From positions 62,001 through 126,000 of the forward strand of contig JAEEHV010000043.1 of assembly GCA_016280955.1 (NCBI GenBank): DNA of 64,000 bases, in the 5' to 3' direction. Under the pieces are notes generated by a model. It made no database searches and had not been told where the DNA came from. It saw only the letters and a list, made by a program, of their open reading frames with translations. How positions within the stretch are numbered: the stretch's first letter is position 1; every line of letters begins with the position of its first letter. Below are positions 61,110-64,000 of the stretch, one piece after another. Made by a program: the position numbers and the translations under genes. This DNA comes from Candidatus Gastranaerophilales bacterium. GTDB taxonomy: Bacteria > Cyanobacteriota > Vampirovibrionia > Gastranaerophilales > Gastranaerophilaceae.

Positions 61110-62549
61110 ATGTACGATAAAAAATCATTAAAAGCAGATGAGTTTATTAATCACGAAGAAGTGCTGAAAACTCTTGATTATGCAGAAAAAAACAAAAATA
61201 ACCTTTACCTGATAAATAAAATTCTGGAAAAAGCACGTCCGGTTAAAATAGGCAGAGAAACACATTGTGAAGGATTAACCCACAAAGAAGCAAGTGTTCT
61301 TTTAGCATGCGAAGATAAAACTGTTTTAAACAGAATTTATGATTTGGCACAAGAAATTAAAGACGCATTTTACGGAGAAAGAATCGTAATTTTTGCACCG
61401 CTTTATCTTTCAAACTACTGTGTAAACGGCTGCATTTACTGTCCTTATCACAACCAGAATCATCATATCATGCGTAAAAAACTTACTCAGGAAGAAGTAA
61501 AGGCAGAAGTAATTGCACTTCAGGATATGGGACATAAACGTCTGGCAATAGAAGCAGGAGAAGATCCGGTTAATAACCCGATTGAATACATATTGGAATG
61601 TATAGATACAATTTATTCAATCAAACATAAAAACGGTGCAATAAGAAGGGTTAATGTAAATATTGCCGCAACAACCGTTGAGAACTATCGCAAACTAAAA
61701 GATGCAGGAATAGGAACATATATACTTTTTCAGGAAACTTATCACAAAGAATCTTATGAAAAGCTTCACCCGACAGGTCCGAAACACAATTATGCTTACC
61801 ATACGGAAGCCATGGACAGAGCCATGGAAGGCGGAATTGATGATGTCGGGTTAGGTGTTTTATTTGGGCTGGAAAGATATAAATATGAATTTGCTGCACT
61901 TTTGATGCATGCGGAACACTTAGAGGCAGTCCACGGTGTAGGTCCGCATACAATATCCGTTCCCCGTATCAAAAAGGCCGACGATATTGATCCGTCTGCT
62001 TTTGATAACGGCATAGACGATGAAACATTTGCAAAAATAGTTGCACTGACTCGTATTGCAGTACCATACACAGGTATAATTATTTCAACCAGAGAATCTC
62101 AACAGGTCAGAGAAAAACTTCTCAAACTTGGAGTTTCACAGGTATCAGGTGCTTCAAGAACTTCTGTAGGAGGTTATACGGAAGAAGAAAGACCAAAAGA
62201 AACAGAACAATTTGATGTATCAGACCAAAGAACGTTAGATGAAGTTGTAAGATGGCTGCTTAAGCTCGGTCACATTCCTTCATTCTGTACGGCTTGCTAC
62301 AGAGAAGGAAGAACAGGTGACAGATTTATGTCACTCTGCAAAACCGGACAAATCCAAAACTGCTGCCAACCGAATGCATTAATTACTCTGAAAGAATTTC
62401 TGATGGACTATGCTTCAGAAGAAACAAGAGAAATCGGTGAGAAATTTATTCTTAAGGAAATCGAAAAAATTCAAAACGGAGCAGTCAAAAAAGTTCTTTC
62501 AAGTAACCTCAAAGATATTGAAGACGGAAAAAGAGATTTTAGATTTTAA
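61110..62549 (+). CDS. hydG: [FeFe]-hydrogenase maturase HydG
   Basis: HydG is a radical SAM enzyme that cleaves tyrosine to make the CO and CN ligands of the hydrogenase H-cluster. In the 479-residue protein the SAM cluster motif is YCVNGCIYCPYHNQN (C-x3-C-x2-C), and the C-terminal second cluster site is FCTACYREGRTGDRFMSLCK with NCCQPNALITLKEFLMDYA. PLYLSNYCVN, GPHTISVPRIKKA and SQVSGASRTSVGGYTEEE are HydG-typical and separate it from ThiH. HydE, HydF and the hydrogenase itself are not in this window. Confidence 0.95.
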   Translation: MYDKKSLKADEFINHEEVLKTLDYAEKNKNNLYLINKILEKARPVKIGRETHCEGLTHKEASVLLACEDKTVLNRIYDLAQEIKDAFYGERIVIFAPLYLSNYCVNGCIYCPYHNQNHHIMRKKLTQEEVKAEVIALQDMGHKRLAIEAGEDPVNNPIEYILECIDTIYSIKHKNGAIRRVNVNIAATTVENYRKLKDAGIGTYILFQETYHKESYEKLHPTGPKHNYAYHTEAMDRAMEGGIDDVGLGVLFGLERYKYEFAALLMHAEHLEAVHGVGPHTISVPRIKKADDIDPSAFDNGIDDETFAKIVALTRIAVPYTGIIISTRESQQVREKLLKLGVSQVSGASRTSVGGYTEEERPKETEQFDVSDQRTLDEVVRWLLKLGHIPSFCTACYREGRTGDRFMSLCKTGQIQNCCQPNALITLKEFLMDYASEETREIGEKFILKEIEKIQNGAVKKVLSSNLKDIEDGKRDFRF

Positions 62550-62552
62550 GTT

Positions 62553-62581
62553 AAAGGCGGCTTTTACAAAAAGCCGCCTTT
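62553..62581. terminator. Intrinsic terminator after hydG
   Basis: AAAGGCGGCTTT and AAAGCCGCCTTT form a perfect 12-bp stem with a 5-base loop. The T-run is short on the plus strand, since the ruvC promoter begins immediately. Confidence 0.75.
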
Positions 62582-62598
62582 AATGTTATAATTTGTTT

Positions 62599-63066
62599 AT
62601 GAAAATTTTGGGAATAGACCCCGGAATGGCAATTGTGGGGTACGGACTAATTGATACGGAAAATGGGAACCTGATGCTATGTGCATCCGGCTCTATTCAG
62701 ACCGATAAAAATTTATCCGATTCAAAAAGACTTTTGGAAATATTTAATGATTTATCCGAAATCATAGAAAAATACAAACCGGACTGTGCCTCAGTAGAAA
62801 ATCTTTTCTTCTTTAAAAACCAAAAAACCGTTATTCCGGTGGCCGAAGCAAGAGGTGTTATTCTAACTGTTCTTGAAAAATATAACATTCCGGCATACAG
62901 TTACACCCCAATGGAAGTAAAACAAGTCCTCACAGGCTACGGAAGAGCTGAGAAAAAAGAAGTTGAACAAATGGTTAAAATTGCTCTTAACACAAACGAA
63001 CTTCCAAAACTGGATGACACAGTCGATGCTATAGCGATTGCAATATGTCACTCAAGAAATATCTAA
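62599..63066 (+). CDS. ruvC: Crossover junction endodeoxyribonuclease RuvC
   Basis: RuvC cuts Holliday junctions at the end of homologous recombination. The 155-residue protein has the first catalytic Asp in LGIDPGMAIVGYG, the Glu in SVENLFFFKNQKT, and the last acidic pair in KLDDTVDAIAIAICH. A TTG six bases earlier (62593) was rejected. TGTTATAAT (box 62587-62592) lies six bases before the ATG and no ribosome binding site is present, so a leaderless transcript is likely. Confidence 0.96.
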   Translation: MKILGIDPGMAIVGYGLIDTENGNLMLCASGSIQTDKNLSDSKRLLEIFNDLSEIIEKYKPDCASVENLFFFKNQKTVIPVAEARGVILTVLEKYNIPAYSYTPMEVKQVLTGYGRAEKKEVEQMVKIALNTNELPKLDDTVDAIAIAICHSRNI

Positions 63067-63075
63067 AACACGGAA

Positions 63076-63528
63076 CTAAATTCCGTCATCACTTTCCTGT
63101 TCTTCTGTTTGAGTACTCGGAGCGGCTATTTCAACACCCATTTGTTCTAAAGCAGTTCTTGCTTTAGGAGCAAGTGCAGTTTCTGAAAAGTTTTCCAAAA
63201 TAGTCTGATAACACTCAATTGCCTCAGGTTTCATATCACGCAATTTGTATATATTACCGGCTTTATAATACAAAGGAGCAAGTGTCGGGTTTGAAGCCAT
63301 TAACATCTGATTGTCCAGCTTAATTTTTATACCGATTAGTTCTTCATTATCCTGAGGTGAAAGCAGGGTTCTGCCATATATTTTCTGCGTAAGTTTATCA
63401 ATGGTATCTGACATTTCCGCAATTTCTTCTTTTGAAAGTTTTGCGGATTTTTTAGCTGCCGATACGTCAAGGCTTACTGCTGCGATAAGTAATATGCCGA
63501 CAATTATTGATGTTATTATTCTCTTCAT
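63076..63528 (-). CDS. Secreted TPR-like lipoprotein/peri-plasmic protein
   Basis: The 150-residue protein has a signal peptide (RIITSIIVGILLIAAVSLDV), a helical middle and one clear TPR unit (LYYKAGNIYKLRDMKPEAIE, CYQTILENFSETALAPKART), ending in an acidic tail. The start at 63528 (GGAGTG before the ATG) is preferred over 63549. It is convergent with ruvC. The function is unknown; no lipobox Cys is present, so the mature protein is probably free in the periplasm. Confidence 0.7.
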   Translation of the reverse strand: MKRIITSIIVGILLIAAVSLDVSAAKKSAKLSKEEIAEMSDTIDKLTQKIYGRTLLSPQDNEELIGIKIKLDNQMLMASNPTLAPLYYKAGNIYKLRDMKPEAIECYQTILENFSETALAPKARTALEQMGVEIAAPSTQTEEQESDDGI

Positions 63529-63614
63529 AAATTCACTCCGTATAAACAATTATACACTAAATTCATTATAATAAAAAGTTGGATTTTTTGTTCAGTTAAA
63601 TGTATGATTATTTT

Positions 63615-64000
63615 ATGGAAAAATTTGTCTGGCAGATGTTTATATTAGGAACGGGAGAATATTTATCCGAGGCACTTAATAAAGGACTTGGCGGTGTAAT
63701 TTACTTTGCCCGTGATATAAATACAAAAAATCAATTTATTGATTTAATAAAATCACACAAGCAGCAGGCATTAGTTCCGCCTTTTCTGTCAATAGATCAG
63801 GAGGGCGGCAGAGTTGAACGCACAAAAAACATCCATGCCGGATATCTCAGCCAGAGAGAGGCTTTCAAAAAAGGTGAAGACTTTCTTTCCGGACAGGCAG
63901 ACAAAATCGGAAAAGAGCTGAAAGAATACGGTATAAATCTTAATTTTGCACCTTGTGCCGATGTTAATACAAACCCTGATAATCCGATAATTGGTGAAAG
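63615..64000 (+). CDS. Glycoside hydrolase family 3 (NagZ-like), 3' end cut off
   Basis: The first 128 codons are in the window and run off its end. MEKFVWQMFILGTG, GLGGVIYFARDINTK, PPFLSIDQEGGRVERTK and INLNFAPCADVNTNPDNPII match the N-terminal barrel of GH3 beta-N-acetylglucosaminidases (NagZ), which recycle peptidoglycan. D/Q-E-G-G-R-V is the family signature. TATGAT at 63603-63608 with TTGGAT 18 bp before lies six bases ahead of the ATG, so this too may be leaderless. Confidence 0.88.
   Translation, partial: MEKFVWQMFILGTGEYLSEALNKGLGGVIYFARDINTKNQFIDLIKSHKQQALVPPFLSIDQEGGRVERTKNIHAGYLSQREAFKKGEDFLSGQADKIGKELKEYGINLNFAPCADVNTNPDNPIIGE

Overview
The window is a contiguous stretch of an AT-rich bacterial chromosome. 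The best guess for its owner is an anaerobic, flagellated, diderm, non-photosynthetic relative of the cyanobacteria (Melainabacteria / Gastranaerophilales type). The evidence: an F-type ATP synthase cluster in the cyanobacterial order a-c-b'-b-delta-alpha-gamma with two b-type subunits and no beta/epsilon genes beside it; pyruvate:ferredoxin oxidoreductase and the [FeFe]-hydrogenase maturase HydG with a TM1266-type regulator (fermentative anaerobe); KdsC (Kdo, so probably an outer membrane with LPS); and FlaG/FliS plus four excellent sigma-28 promoters (motility). The placement is inference from gene content and has not been checked against a database.

Layout. 1-2.0 kb: end of a flagellar gene set (flaG-like, fliS, fliT-like), then HU. 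2.0-9.3 kb: an SDR enzyme, a two-gene chromate transporter, a MotA/MotB-type pair resembling ZorA/ZorB, and divergently a very large protein with zinc ribbons, a decayed nucleotide cyclase domain and a decayed ATPase domain. 9.3-19.1 kb: housekeeping and signalling genes (speB-rpe, fabG, response regulator, L,D-transpeptidase, histidine kinase, rbgA, rplS). 19.2-21.6 kb: a sigma-28-driven pair of repeat proteins. 21.6-31.6 kb: an AMIN-domain protein, mutS2 and the ATP synthase operon, which carries an extra small zinc-finger membrane gene. 31.7-42.9 kb: kdsC, a second histidine kinase, a lipoate ligase-family protein, PAP2, ftsH, pdxA, rpoD and dnaG. 42.9-51.3 kb: an accessory region next to tRNA-Ser, with dispersed repeats, lemA plus a TPM-domain gene, membrane proteins, a novel helical repeat protein and a putative cysteine protease-like protein. 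51.4-57.0 kb: nifJ and two glycosyltransferases. 57.1-60.6 kb: a second sigma-28-driven cluster of unknown proteins. 60.6-64 kb: hydrogenase regulator, hydG, ruvC, a TPR protein and a truncated GH3 gene.

Main points of interest. (1) Four promoters with TAAAGT[TC]T, exactly 11 bp, then GCCGATA[AT] (the flagellar sigma-28/FliA signature) stand in front of unknown proteins that lack recognisable signal peptides, several of them tandem-duplicated. Together they look like an undescribed flagellar-class regulon of possibly secreted proteins. (2) A ZorAB-like stator pair sits beside a pseudo-cyclase/pseudo-ATPase giant. (3) At least eight genes have a -10 box 6-7 bp before ATG and no ribosome binding site, so leaderless transcripts are likely. 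(4) There is a new-looking family of inverted-repeat elements with nested hairpins and a conserved TTTCGGAGG loop. (5) Repeats containing the 3' end of tRNA-Ser extend downstream and bracket the lemA/TPM genes.
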